Shown piece by piece: positions 1-9,904 of a stretch of 64,000 nucleotides of DNA. A program made the translations under genes and the position numbers. The DNA comes from Leucobacter chromiiresistens (GTDB lineage: Bacteria > Actinomycetota > Actinomycetes > Actinomycetales > Microbacteriaceae). Every line of letters starts with the position of its first letter. Positions within the stretch are counted from its first letter, which is position 1. The notes under the pieces are model-generated. The model worked only from the letters and a program-made list of their open reading frames with translations, made no database searches and had not been told where the DNA came from. The DNA is taken from positions 744,001-808,000 of the forward strand of contig NZ_FNKB01000001.1 in assembly GCF_900102345.1 (NCBI RefSeq), in the 5' to 3' direction.

Positions 1-1
1 G

Positions 2-640
<639 letters not shown>

Positions 641-674
641 GCGTCTGAACCTCTCCGCCACGACGGCGGAGGAT

Positions 675-706
675 CGTGGCGAGGGCCCGGATGGGCCCCC
701 GCCACG
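675..706 (+). terminator. Rho-independent-type hairpin after the amino acid ABC ATPase gene
   Basis: Arms CGTGGCG and CGCCACG enclose a second stem GGGCCC/GGGCCC with a four-base loop. It lies 34 bases after the stop. There is no clear T-run, as is common in high-GC actinobacteria. Confidence 0.6.
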
Positions 707-779
707 TGTGCAATACCCGGCGGTGCGGGGTGCGAACCCGGTGCGGCCGGAGTCAATGAGGACTGAGAGAAAGGCAACG

Positions 780-3700
780 ATGGTTACGAAACGGTCATCA
801 ACGGCCATGATCGGTGCGGGGGCACTGGTCGCGGCGTTGTTCGCGGGGGCGATACCCACTGCGGCGACTGCGGCACCGGGCGACGCGCCCACCCCCATCA
901 CCTACGAGATCTCCGACCGCGTGCAGGGGCCGGCGAGCTACCCGGTGCAGACCCCGCTCCCCGAGTCGCCCGACGACGCGAACGATCAGTCGCTCGTTCG
1001 CGGCGCCGTGCCCTACGCGGAGGTGGCGCGCACGGTGAACGGTCTGATGGCCGAGAGCGACCGCGTGTCGGCTCAGGTGGTGGGCAGCTCCGTGCAGGGG
1101 CGCGACATCCAGCTCGTCACGGTCACCGCCCCCGAGACGGCGGAGCAGACCGCGCAGCAGCGCGCCTGGAAGGAGCGCATCAAGCAGGATCCGGCGGGCG
1201 CCGCCGCCGACACCGCCCTCACCGAGGGCTACAAGGTGCCGATCTGGTTCAACGGCAACATCCACGGCAACGAGTGGGAGGGCGCCGACATCATTCTCGA
1301 GTACATCGAGAAGCTCGCCACCTCCGATGATCCGGCGATCGTCGACATGCTCGAGCAGTACCGGTTCTACTTCACCGTGACCAACAACCCCGACGGCCGC
1401 GTCAACGGCACGCGCGCGAACGCCGAGGGCTTCGACGCGAACCGCGACATGATCACGGGTGCGACGCCGGAGTCGCGCGTGATCCGCGACCTCGCGGGCG
1501 TCATCCAGCCGACCTTCTACGTCGACCTCCACGGCTACACCGACGTGCTGCAGATCGAGCCCTGCGGCCCGCCGCACGGCGAGAACTACGAGTACGACCT
1601 CTTCCTGCCGCACGCCTACTCGGCTGCGCTCGCGATCGAGGAGGCCGTGGTCGGCGCGAACATCGAGGGCAACCCGCTGACCGACGACGGCGGCATCCTG
1701 ATCCCCTACCGCGACATCCGCTCGGGGTGGGACGACTGGCCCCCGCTGTTCACGCCGCAGTTCCTCGCCTACCAGGGCGCCGTCACCAACACGGTCGAGC
1801 TGCCGCTCGGTCGCGGCGGCAACCCGGATCAGGCGGAGCGCGAGCGCCGCACGGGCGTCAACGTCGAGGTCGGCATGGTGACGGTCGAGACCGCGACCGC
1901 CTACTTCGCCGAGAACTCGGGGGCACTGCTGCAGAACCAGATGGAGATCTTCCGTCGCGGCGACGCGGGCGAGCCCCTCAAGACCATCCCCGCCGATCCG
2001 AACCCCGCCGACTACCCGGGCATTCCGCACGAGTGGATCGACGTCTGGGACGAGACGGACGTGTACGGGGCCGAGTTCCCCCGCGCCTACGTGATCCCGG
2101 AGAACACGGAGCAGCAGCGCTCCGTGACCGACGCCGCGCGACTGGTCGACCAGCTGATCGCGAACGGGGTGGAGGTCTCGCGCGCGACCACGCCGCTGAC
2201 CGTGGGCGAGACGACGTACCCTGCCGGGAGCTACGTGGTCGACATGCACCAGCCGCTCCGCGGCATGGCGAACGTGCTGCTCGCCGACGGATCCGACATC
2301 ACGGAGCGCGTGCCCGACATGTACGACATGTCGGCGTGGAGCCTCGCGCTGCTGTGGGGCGCCGACGTCTTCGCCGTCGGTGCATCGCAGGATGCGTCGC
2401 TCGACGGCGTGGGCCTCGAGCTCGTCGCCGAGGCGGCGCCGACCGGCGTGCTGCCGGAGGAGGCCGGCTACCTCGAGCTCGCGACCGCCGGCGCCGCGGA
2501 GTACCAGGCGATCAACGTGCTGCTCGCGCAGGGCGTCGCCGTCTCCTCGTTCACCGACGGCTCGGTCATCATCGGGGCCGACGAGGCCTCGCGCGCGGCC
2601 GCCCAGGCCGTCGCCGAGACCTACGGCGTGCAGTTCACCGCGACCACGGGCGTGCGCCTGCTCACGGAGCCGAGCACGCCGCTCAAGGCGCTGCGCGTCG
2701 CGTACTCGGGCGCGCAGGATGACCGGGTGACGCTGAGCCGTCTCGGCTTCACCGATCAGGTGCGCGTCGACGCGGCATCGCTCACGGCCGATCCGACGCT
2801 GCTCGACGGCGTCGACGTGCTGTGGGTCGGCGGCAACCTCGCGTTCACCCCGGCGCAGGCCGCCGGGTCGGATGCCGTGGCCGCCTTCATCGCCGCCGGC
2901 AACGGCGTCGCGGGCCGGGGCACCGCGGTCGCGAACTTCGCGGCCGCGTTCGGCCTCACCCAGGTGACGGCGAAGGCGGGCACCAGCGGCTCGAACGGCA
3001 TCGTGCACGTGGAGAACGCCGAGGGCGGGCTGTTCTCGACGTACGCGCAGGACACGGCGTTCGTCACGCCGGCGGTGTGGTACACGAATCTCGGCGAGAA
3101 CGCCGAGGTCGAGCAGAGCTACGCGGCGGAGAACCTGTTCGTCTCGGGGCACTGGCGCGATGTCGGCGGCAACGGGGCCCAGGGCACGGCGCGCGCCGAT
3201 GCCGCGGGCCAGGCGTCGGCCGTATCCGCGGTCGCGGAGTCGGGGAGCGAGCTCGTCATGCTCGGCACCTCGGTGAACTTCCGCACCCATCCCGTGGGTA
3301 GCTACCCGTGGATCGCGCGGGCGCTGTTCGAGGTGAACGCGAACCCGGGCGCGGCGGTGCCGGTGGTGCTCGGCGAGGAGCACCTCACCGACGACACCCG
3401 GGGCGGCGTGCAGGTGCCGGCCGAGATCGAGATCGGCGCGTCGTTCGACGTGACGTTCTCCGATGTCGCCGACGGCACCGAGGTGGCGCTCAGCTACTTC
3501 GGCGAGGGCGTTCCCGCCGAGTCGGGCGGAGCCGCCGCGGAGTCGCTCGTCGCGATGGGCACGGTGACCGGCAACACGCTCACCGTCGATGCGCTCCCCG
3601 AGGGCATCGAGCCCGGCGAGCTGCGCATCGCCGCGACGCAGGCCGAGGGCACGGTGCTCATCGGCTGGGACGACACGGTCGCGGTGGCGGCCGAGGTTCC

Positions 3701-4016
3701 CGGCGGCGACCCGGGCGCGAACGCGGCCGGCGCAGCCGACGGCACGACGGCCGGTGCCGCCGACGGCACCGCGAGCGGTTCGGCCGCGGGTGCGGCCGAC
3801 GGAACCTCCTCGGCCGCGGGCGGATCGGCCTCGGCCGACGGCGCTGCGGCGAACGGGGGCGCCGATGGGCGTCAGGGCGAGCTCAGCAACACGGGCGGCA
3901 TGGAGCTCACCGCGGGCATCGCGCTCGCGCTGCTGCTCGCGCTCGGCGGAGGCGCCGTGCTGATGGCGCGTCGCAAGCGTCTCGCATCGGAGAGCGCGCA
4001 GGAGACTGCCGCGTAA
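780..4016 (+). CDS. Secreted M14 family zinc carboxypeptidase with sortase-type C-terminal anchor
   Basis: Exported metallocarboxypeptidase of 1078 aa, predicted to cleave peptides outside the cell. A Sec signal peptide (residues 1 to about 33, ending near TAATA) is followed by an M14 domain. Its zinc ligands are H162 and E165 (in IHGNEWEG) and H251 (in DLHGY); the likely catalytic glutamate is E340 (in NTVELPLG). A long middle region is followed by an Ala/Gly/Asp-rich linker near residues 980-1030, a sorting-like LSNTG motif, a hydrophobic segment and RRKR. The ATG at 780 is preferred because AGAGAAAGG lies just upstream; an ATG at 756 is possible. It stands alone between two hairpins. Confidence 0.9.
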   Translation: MVTKRSSTAMIGAGALVAALFAGAIPTAATAAPGDAPTPITYEISDRVQGPASYPVQTPLPESPDDANDQSLVRGAVPYAEVARTVNGLMAESDRVSAQVVGSSVQGRDIQLVTVTAPETAEQTAQQRAWKERIKQDPAGAAADTALTEGYKVPIWFNGNIHGNEWEGADIILEYIEKLATSDDPAIVDMLEQYRFYFTVTNNPDGRVNGTRANAEGFDANRDMITGATPESRVIRDLAGVIQPTFYVDLHGYTDVLQIEPCGPPHGENYEYDLFLPHAYSAALAIEEAVVGANIEGNPLTDDGGILIPYRDIRSGWDDWPPLFTPQFLAYQGAVTNTVELPLGRGGNPDQAERERRTGVNVEVGMVTVETATAYFAENSGALLQNQMEIFRRGDAGEPLKTIPADPNPADYPGIPHEWIDVWDETDVYGAEFPRAYVIPENTEQQRSVTDAARLVDQLIANGVEVSRATTPLTVGETTYPAGSYVVDMHQPLRGMANVLLADGSDITERVPDMYDMSAWSLALLWGADVFAVGASQDASLDGVGLELVAEAAPTGVLPEEAGYLELATAGAAEYQAINVLLAQGVAVSSFTDGSVIIGADEASRAAAQAVAETYGVQFTATTGVRLLTEPSTPLKALRVAYSGAQDDRVTLSRLGFTDQVRVDAASLTADPTLLDGVDVLWVGGNLAFTPAQAAGSDAVAAFIAAGNGVAGRGTAVANFAAAFGLTQVTAKAGTSGSNGIVHVENAEGGLFSTYAQDTAFVTPAVWYTNLGENAEVEQSYAAENLFVSGHWRDVGGNGAQGTARADAAGQASAVSAVAESGSELVMLGTSVNFRTHPVGSYPWIARALFEVNANPGAAVPVVLGEEHLTDDTRGGVQVPAEIEIGASFDVTFSDVADGTEVALSYFGEGVPAESGGAAAESLVAMGTVTGNTLTVDALPEGIEPGELRIAATQAEGTVLIGWDDTVAVAAEVPGGDPGANAAGAADGTTAGAADGTASGSAAGAADGTSSAAGGSASADGAAANGGADGRQGELSNTGGMELTAGIALALLLALGGGAVLMARRKRLASESAQETAA

Positions 4017-4032
4017 TCGGGTCGCACGATCG

Positions 4033-4067
4033 GCGCGGGGGTGGGGGCCTGGCCTCCACCCCCGCGC
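4033..4067. terminator. Bidirectional terminator hairpin between convergent genes
   Basis: Perfect 12-bp arms GCGCGGGGGTGG and CCACCCCCGCGC lie in the 57-base gap between the M14 peptidase and the convergent cytidylyltransferase gene, so the hairpin could serve both. Confidence 0.7.
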
Positions 4068-4073
4068 TGCGTG

Positions 4074-4472
4074 TTACGCGCCCTCGCCGAGGTCGTTCTT
4101 GATCTTGGTGGTCGAGACGCCCTCGGTGCGGTCGAGGTAGACGACCTCGCAGTAGTCGCGCAGGATCTCGAATCGCGGGTCGCCCTCCCAGTCGCCGCCC
4201 ATCACGACGGTGTCGATCTCGTACTTCTGCACGTCGCGGATCTTCTGATCCCAGGCGTCCTCGGGGATCACGAGGTCGACGTAGCGCACCGCCTCGAGCA
4301 TGTTCTTGCGCGTCTCGAAGTCGTGATAGGTCTGCTTGCCCTTGCCGGCGTTGAACGCCTCGGTCGACGCGGCGACGACGAGGTAGTCGCCGAGCGTGCG
4401 GGCGCGGCGCAGGAGTCGAATGTGGCCCCAGTGCAGCAGGTCGAACGTGCCGTAGGTCAGGATCCGCTTCAT
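4074..4472 (-). CDS. tagD: Glycerol-3-phosphate cytidylyltransferase-like protein (TagD family)
   Basis: Cytoplasmic nucleotidyltransferase of 132 aa, the normal length for TagD, which makes CDP-glycerol from CTP and glycerol 3-phosphate for cell-wall glycopolymers. It shows GTFDLLHWGH near the N-terminus (the HxGH nucleotide-binding motif), a family-typical FNAGKGK segment and RTEGVSTTKIK near the C-terminus (the RTxGxSTT motif). It is monocistronic and converges on the M14 peptidase. No teichoic acid genes are next to it, so the acceptor (glycerol phosphate or another phospho-alcohol) is inferred from the family only. Confidence 0.85.
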   Translation of the reverse strand: MKRILTYGTFDLLHWGHIRLLRRARTLGDYLVVAASTEAFNAGKGKQTYHDFETRKNMLEAVRYVDLVIPEDAWDQKIRDVQKYEIDTVVMGGDWEGDPRFEILRDYCEVVYLDRTEGVSTTKIKNDLGEGA

Positions 4473-4565
4473 GCTCCCAGTGTACGGTTCGCGGGGCGGC
4501 GCAATCCGCGACCGCCCGGCCGCCGACTCCAGCCGGCGCAGGCCACGGGCGTCGGGCGTCAGGCG

Positions 4566-4784
4566 TCAGGCGACCAGCACCCACACGCCCGCGACCGCCG
4601 AGACGATCGCGATGAGCAGGGCGAGGCCGATCAGCACGGCGTGCACCGTGAGGAAGGTGGTGGCGCGCCCCTGCTCGTCGCGCGCACGCGGATCCTTCGA
4701 GATGCGCGACCAGAAGCGCGGCCACACGACCACGTTGTAGAAGGCGTTGACGAGCAGCAGGATTCCGGCGAAGACGACCATCAT
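4566..4784 (-). CDS. Small two-helix membrane protein (SCO4848-like)
   Basis: 72-aa protein with two hydrophobic segments (about residues 3-20 and 45-71) separated by a charged loop containing FWSRISKDPRARDEQG. This layout resembles the SCO4848 family of actinobacterial membrane proteins, whose function is unknown. Two consecutive ATG codons (4784 and 4781) could start it. It lies 93 bases upstream of tagD on the same strand and might be cotranscribed with it. The family link is from memory and moderate. Confidence 0.65.
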   Translation of the reverse strand: MMVVFAGILLLVNAFYNVVVWPRFWSRISKDPRARDEQGRATTFLTVHAVLIGLALLIAIVSAVAGVWVLVA

Positions 4785-4840
4785 CTGTTCAGTGTAGATG
4801 CGCCCGGGCGCCGTCGCAGCGGTGCGGCCGCGAACCGCGA

Positions 4841-5199
4841 TCACGCCGCGGCGGGCCGGGAGGCGCGCAGACTCGCGAGGCCGAACGCGAGTTCGCAGAG
4901 TGCGACGGCGGCCAGCATGAGCAGCACCGCGGGCCAGCCCACGCCCGCCTCGACGAGCAGGCCGGGCACGAGGGGCCCGGCCGCCGCGGCCCCGTAGCCG
5001 AGGCCCTGGCTGATCGCCGAGAACGCCGCGGTCTGCGCCACGTTCGGGGAGGTGAAGACGATGAGCGCGATCGACAGGCCGAAGGCGGCGCTCAGCGCGA
5101 CGCCGAGGATCGCGATGCTCGCGGGCATCAGCGCGGCCGGCGCGAAGCCGAGACCGACGAGGCCCGTGACCGCGAGCGAGGCCGCGCGCCAGCCTCGTC
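4841..5199 (-). pseudogene. 3' fragment of a CynX/NimT-type MFS transporter gene
   Basis: Only the last roughly 115 codons of a major facilitator permease remain. They form several hydrophobic helices with segments such as FSAISQGLGYGAAAAGPLVPG, typical of the cyanate/nitroimidazole (CynX/NimT) MFS branch. Read backwards, the frame stays transporter-like up to RGWRAASLAV at about 5190 and then meets a TGA at 5198-5200. No start codon, promoter or N-terminal half exists. The break coincides with the abrupt 5' start of the divergently oriented ABC ATPase gene, so one rearrangement probably truncated both. Confidence 0.75.
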
Positions 5200-6005
5200 A
5201 CGAAGTACCGGCGCCTCGACCTGCTGAACGGGGTGAGCTTCACGCTCGACCGGGGCGAGGCGCTCGGCCTCGTCGGCGAATCCGGTTCGGGCAAATCGCT
5301 CACCACCCGCGCGATCACCCGCATGCTGGCGCGCGGGTTCCGCACCACCGGCGAGGTGCGGTTCGACGGCGACTCCGTGCTCGACATGAAGCGCGAGCGC
5401 CTGCGGCAGTACCGTGCGCGAGACGTCGGCATGATCTTCCAGGATCCGCGGGCGCACGTGAACCCCGTGCACACCGTCGGCGACTTCCTCACCGAAGCGC
5501 TCGTGCGCGATCGGGGGGTGCCGCTCGACGAGGCGAAGCGCCGCGCCGTGCAGCTGCTCGACGAGGTCGGCGTGCGGCACGCCGAGCGACGGCTCGCGCA
5601 GTACCCGCACGAGCTCTCGGGCGGCCTGCTGCAGCGCGTCATGATCGCGAGCGTGCTGCTCGCGGAGCCGCAGCTCATCCTCGCCGACGAGCCGACCACC
5701 GCGCTCGACGTCACCGCGCAATCCGACGTGATGGCGATCCTCGACGAGCAGCGCAGGGCGCGCGGGCTCTCCCTGCTCTTCATCACCCACGACCTCGAAC
5801 TCGCGAACGCCTGCTGCGACCGGCTGGCCGTCATGTACGCCGGCGAGATCGTCGAGCAGGGGGCCGAGGTCTACGCATCGCCCCAGCACCCGTACACGAT
5901 CGAGCTGCTCGGGGCGCGGCCCAGCATCGAGCAGCGGCTCGACCGCCTGCCCGTGCTCGAGTACACCCCCGAGATCCACGAAGCACTGAAGGCGAGGGCC
6001 GACGC

Positions 6006-6009
<4 letters not shown>
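5191..6009 (+). CDS. Oligopeptide-type ABC transporter ATP-binding protein, 5'-truncated (DppD-like)
   Basis: First of two ATPases of a peptide/nickel-type ABC importer. It has Walker [10 protein letters not shown]-loop IFQDP, signature LSGGLLQR (a variant of the usual LSGGMRQR), Walker [13 protein letters not shown] and switch LFITHDLE. Recognisable homology begins at SLVTKYRRLDLLNG, so only about 15-20 N-terminal residues are missing, but no ATG lies in frame. The first in-frame start is GTG 5233, which would drop the A-loop tyrosine region. It overlaps the next ATPase by ATGA. The usual SBP and permease genes are absent upstream because of the junction near 5190. It may be a pseudogene. 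Confidence 0.8.
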
Positions 6010-6838
<829 letters not shown>

Positions 6839-6842
<4 letters not shown>

Positions 6843-8401
6843 GCGCCGGACCGGAGGCGCCCGCGTCGGTGGCCGTGCGCGTCTCCCACGCGGTCGTCTG
6901 CGACGCGGAGCGCCCCGGCGGGCCCGGGTTCGTCGAGATGCGCGACGCGGTCGTGCTCGTCGTGGGGGAGCGCATCGCCGCCGTCGCCCAGGGGGCGGCC
7001 GGCGACGCGCTCGCCGCCGGGGCCGCCGAGGTGATCGATCTCGGCGAGAGCGTGCTCATGCCCGGTCTCATCGACCTCGAAGGGCTCGTCGACATCGACC
7101 ACCTGCTGCTCGACTCCTGGTGGAGCCCCGAGCACGAGGCGCGCCTCGAATGGTCGGCCGAGTACGCCCGTTCGCCCCGCGAGGTGCTCTCGCCCGCCGA
7201 TCGCAGCCTGCTGCGCCGATACGGTCTCGTGCAGCTGATCCTCCACGGCATCACCACGGCGATGCCGATCTCGACCGAGATCCACGGGGCGTGGGCCGAG
7301 ACGCACGACGACCTGCTCGACACCGCCCGCACCGCCAGCGAGTTCGGCATCCGCACGTTCCTCGGCCCGTCGTACCGGTCGGGCGTGCACGTCGCGCACG
7401 CCGACGGCTCGGCGGGCATCCACTGGGACGAGGCGCGGGGCGAGGCCGCCTTCGCCGACGCCGTGCGCTTCCTCGACACCGTCGACGCGCTCGGCGATCC
7501 GCTCGTCACCGGCGTGCTCGTGCCGTGCCGCATCGAGACGGTGAGCGACGCGCTCCTCGCCGAGACCGGCCGCATCTCGGCGCAAAGGGGCGTGCTCGTG
7601 CGCGCGCACGCCACCCAGGGGCTCGACTCCGAGATCGGGGTGCTGGCCCGCGACGGGCGCGGCGCGCCGCTCGACGTGCTCGACCGCGCGGGCCTCCTCA
7701 CCGACCGCCTCACGCTCGCGCACGGCGTCTACCTCGACGTGCACCCCGACGTGCACGGCGAGGATCGCGGCGACCTCGCCCGGCTCGCCGCCGCGGGCGC
7801 CTCGATCGCGCACTGCCCGCTCACCAACGCGCGATACGCGTTCTGGCTCGAGCGCCTCTCCCAGTACCTCGACGCCGGCGTGAACATCGCGCTCGGCACC
7901 GACTCCTTCCCGCCCGACCTCGTGCGCGCGATCGACGCCGGGGTGCAGCTCGCGAAGGCCCAGCACGGCGATCTCGGGCGGGGCATGCTCGCCGAGTACG
8001 TGGAGGCGGCGACGCTCGGCGGAGCTCGCGCGCTGCACCGCCCCGACCTCGGCCGCATCGCGCCCGGAGCCGCCGCCGACCTCGTCGCGTTCGCGCTCGA
8101 CGACGTGCGGCTGGGCACCGTCGACGACCCGATCCGCACCCTCGTGCTCGCCGGCACGGGCCGCGATGCGCGCTTCAGCATGGTCGCCGGCCGCGTGATC
8201 ATGCGCGACGGGGCGATCCCCGGCGTCGACCTCGCCGCGCTGCGGCGCGAGGGTCAGCGGATCTTCGAGCAGCTGCGGGCCGCGTACCCCGAGCGCGACG
8301 CCCGCGCCGCGCTGCTCGGTTCGAGCGAGGCGGAGCTCTTCCCCCCGGTGTTCCCGGCGTCGGCGGCGCCGTCGCTCGCGCCGGGGCCGCCGTTAGGCTG
8401 A
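6839..8401 (+). CDS. Amidohydrolase-family protein lacking the HxH metal motif
   Basis: 520-aa member of the metal-dependent hydrolase superfamily (ATZ/TRZ-like cyclic deaminases and chlorohydrolases). It has an N-terminal beta-sandwich strand region, then MPGLID at residues 74-79, where the family normally continues with HxH; here the sequence is LEGLVDIDH. Later metal and catalytic positions are kept: H257 (RAHATQG), H295 (LAHGVY) and D355 (GTDSFPPD). The GTG start at 6839 overlaps the DppF stop, so the enzyme probably acts on a compound imported by that transporter. Substrate unknown. It may use a single-metal site or be inactive. Confidence 0.8.
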
Positions 8402-8405
8402 CCGC

Positions 8406-8816
8406 ATGCATGAGTACCGGCAGATCGTTCGCAAATGGGTGAAGCCCGAAGACCTGAACCAGCACGGGGCGCTGTTCGGCGGCCGCCTCCTCCAGTGGGT
8501 CGACGAGGAGGCGGCCATCGTCGCCGTGGCGCAGCTCGGCACCATCGACGTGGTGACGCGGCACATGTCGGCGATCGACTTCTCGGCGCGCGCCGACCGC
8601 GGCGACCTGCTCGAGCTCGAGTACACGATCGTCGCCTACGGCCGCACCTCCATCACGCTGGCCTGCCGCGTCGTGAACGCCGTGACCGGCGCCGAGATCC
8701 TCACGCTCGAGCGCATCGTGTTCGTGGCGGTCGACTCGGCGGGCGCGCCGATCGTGCACGGCCGCACGCAGCCGACCGCGGGAACGGAGCGGCTGCGCGA
8801 GCCGTCGCAGCGGTGA
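8406..8816 (+). CDS. Acyl-CoA thioesterase, hotdog fold (YciA-like)
   Basis: 136-aa cytoplasmic hotdog protein expected to hydrolyse acyl-CoA thioesters. It shows the N-terminal NQHGALFGGRLLQWVDE helix typical of YciA/acyl-CoA hydrolases, including the catalytic aspartate region, then DVVTRHMSAIDF and a C-terminal beta strand region. The start ATG lies four bases after the amidohydrolase stop, so it may be the last gene of that transcription unit. The acyl chain preference cannot be read from the sequence. Confidence 0.9.
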   Translation: MHEYRQIVRKWVKPEDLNQHGALFGGRLLQWVDEEAAIVAVAQLGTIDVVTRHMSAIDFSARADRGDLLELEYTIVAYGRTSITLACRVVNAVTGAEILTLERIVFVAVDSAGAPIVHGRTQPTAGTERLREPSQR

Positions 8817-8819
8817 GGG

Positions 8820-9311
8820 CTACTCGGCGGGGCGGCCGGGCTGCTCGGCGGGGCGCAGGTCGTAGGTGACCCAGGGCGTCTGCTGCGCGACGCGGTCGTA
8901 GAGGCTCCGGGCCGTGGTGTTCTGCTCGTCGGTGATCCAGCGCACCAGCGATGCGCCCTCGTCGCGCGCGATCTCGGCGAGGCGGTGCAGAATCGCCGTG
9001 CCCGTGCCCGTGCCGCGCGCATCGGCCGCGGTGAAGAGGTCGTCGAGGTAGATGCCGCTGTCGCCCATGATGGGGCGGGCGTAGGCGCGGTAGTGGGCGA
9101 TGCCGACCGGGGAGCCGTCGATCTCGGCGATGAGGCCGCGAGTCTGGTGGGCGGGATCGGCGAGCCAGCCCCACACCGTCGTGTACACGCGCTCGTCGTG
9201 CGGCTTCCCGTAGAAGTCGCGGTAGCCGCGGTACAGGGCCGCCCACGCGTCGCGATCCTCCGCGGCGACACCGCGCACGACGACGCTGCTGCCGCGCTCC
9301 GTCTCACTCAT
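8820..9311 (-). CDS. GNAT family N-acetyltransferase
   Basis: 163-aa acetyl-CoA-dependent N-acetyltransferase. The acetyl-CoA pyrophosphate loop is DARGTGTGTAIL (R-G-x-G-x-G/A type) in the middle of the protein. It is preceded by the YLDDLFT strand and followed by the EQNTTARSLYDR helix, which is the motif A/B arrangement of the family. The substrate is unknown. Its start codon lies in the first unit of a 23-bp tandem duplication that separates it from the upstream cupin gene; before duplication the two genes probably overlapped by ATGA. Confidence 0.88.
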   Translation of the reverse strand: MSETERGSSVVVRGVAAEDRDAWAALYRGYRDFYGKPHDERVYTTVWGWLADPAHQTRGLIAEIDGSPVGIAHYRAYARPIMGDSGIYLDDLFTAADARGTGTGTAILHRLAEIARDEGASLVRWITDEQNTTARSLYDRVAQQTPWVTYDLRPAEQPGRPAE

Positions 9312-9346
9312 GCGAGGCGCTCCGTCTCACTCATGCGAGGCGCTCC
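9301..9346. repeat. Perfect 23-bp tandem duplication at a gene boundary
   Basis: Two identical adjacent 23-bp units (9301-9323 and 9324-9346) cover the start of the GNAT gene and the end of the cupin gene. The second ATG (minus strand, 9334) opens only the short peptide MSETERLA, out of frame with the GNAT. Confidence 0.95.
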
Positions 9347-9636
9347 GTCTCGACGAACACGATCGGCGCGCCGTCGCCGCGGTTCTCGACCCGGTGCTCG
9401 GAGCCGGCGGGGCGCGTGTAGCTCTGGCCGAACGTGAGCTCGGCGACGATCTCGCTCCCGTCGGCGGCGATCACGTGCATCGTGTCGGTGACGAGCGGAA
9501 CGACGACGTACTCGAAGTCGTGCCGGTGCATCGGGATCGCACCCCCGGCCTCGATGGTCCACCGCGTCACGCGGAAGAACTCGTTCTCGAGCTGCACCTC
9601 GCCCGTCGATCCCGTGCCGTGCGCGTCGCTGCTCAT
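9331..9636 (-). CDS. Small cupin-domain protein
   Basis: 101-aa single-domain cupin. The first motif contains IPMHRHDFEYVVVPL and the second PAGSEHRVENRGD, giving plausible metal-binding histidines. Small cupins may be dioxygenases, isomerases or ligand sensors, and no specific function can be assigned. The C-terminal ETERLA matches the N-terminus of the next gene (MSETER) because of the 23-bp duplication. It lies directly upstream of the GNAT and is probably cotranscribed. Confidence 0.85.
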   Translation of the reverse strand: MSSDAHGTGSTGEVQLENEFFRVTRWTIEAGGAIPMHRHDFEYVVVPLVTDTMHVIAADGSEIVAELTFGQSYTRPAGSEHRVENRGDGAPIVFVETERLA

Positions 9637-9738
9637 GCATCCTCCTCGATCGTGGTGCGGCGCCGTCCTCGAGCGCCGCGCGGTGCCCTCAGCCTACGCC
9701 CGCTCGGCCCGCCCCGTCCCGGCGTCCGCGCCAACCAT

Positions 9739-9801
9739 GCGAGCGGGGTCGCTTCCGGTGGGTGTCGCGAGGCGACACCCACGCAAAGCGACCCCGCTCG
9801 C
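9739..9801. repeat. Long-hairpin repeat, copy 1
   Basis: Nested inverted repeat: outer arms GCGAGCGGGGTCGCTT and AAGCGACCCCGCTCGC, inner arms GTGGGTGTCGC and GCGACACCCAC, loop GAG. It occupies the 268-base gap between the cupin and the HdeD-like gene. A related element lies at 29700-29760. It could act as a terminator, but the shared outer arms suggest a dispersed palindromic repeat family. Confidence 0.85.
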
Positions 9802-9904
9802 ACGGGTGGGGCGGCCGCGGGTCTCGTGCTTTTCGCGCACAACGGTCATGATGTGAGGCAAGGGGGCGCACCGGCGCCTCGTTCCCCGGGCTTCGGAGGC
9901 GATC

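Noticed and set aside
798-3383. Very long minus-strand open frame opposite the M14 peptidase
   Set aside because: Arg/His/Val-rich translation with no domain pattern, mirroring the codon bias of the real plus-strand gene; typical of GC-rich antisense frames.
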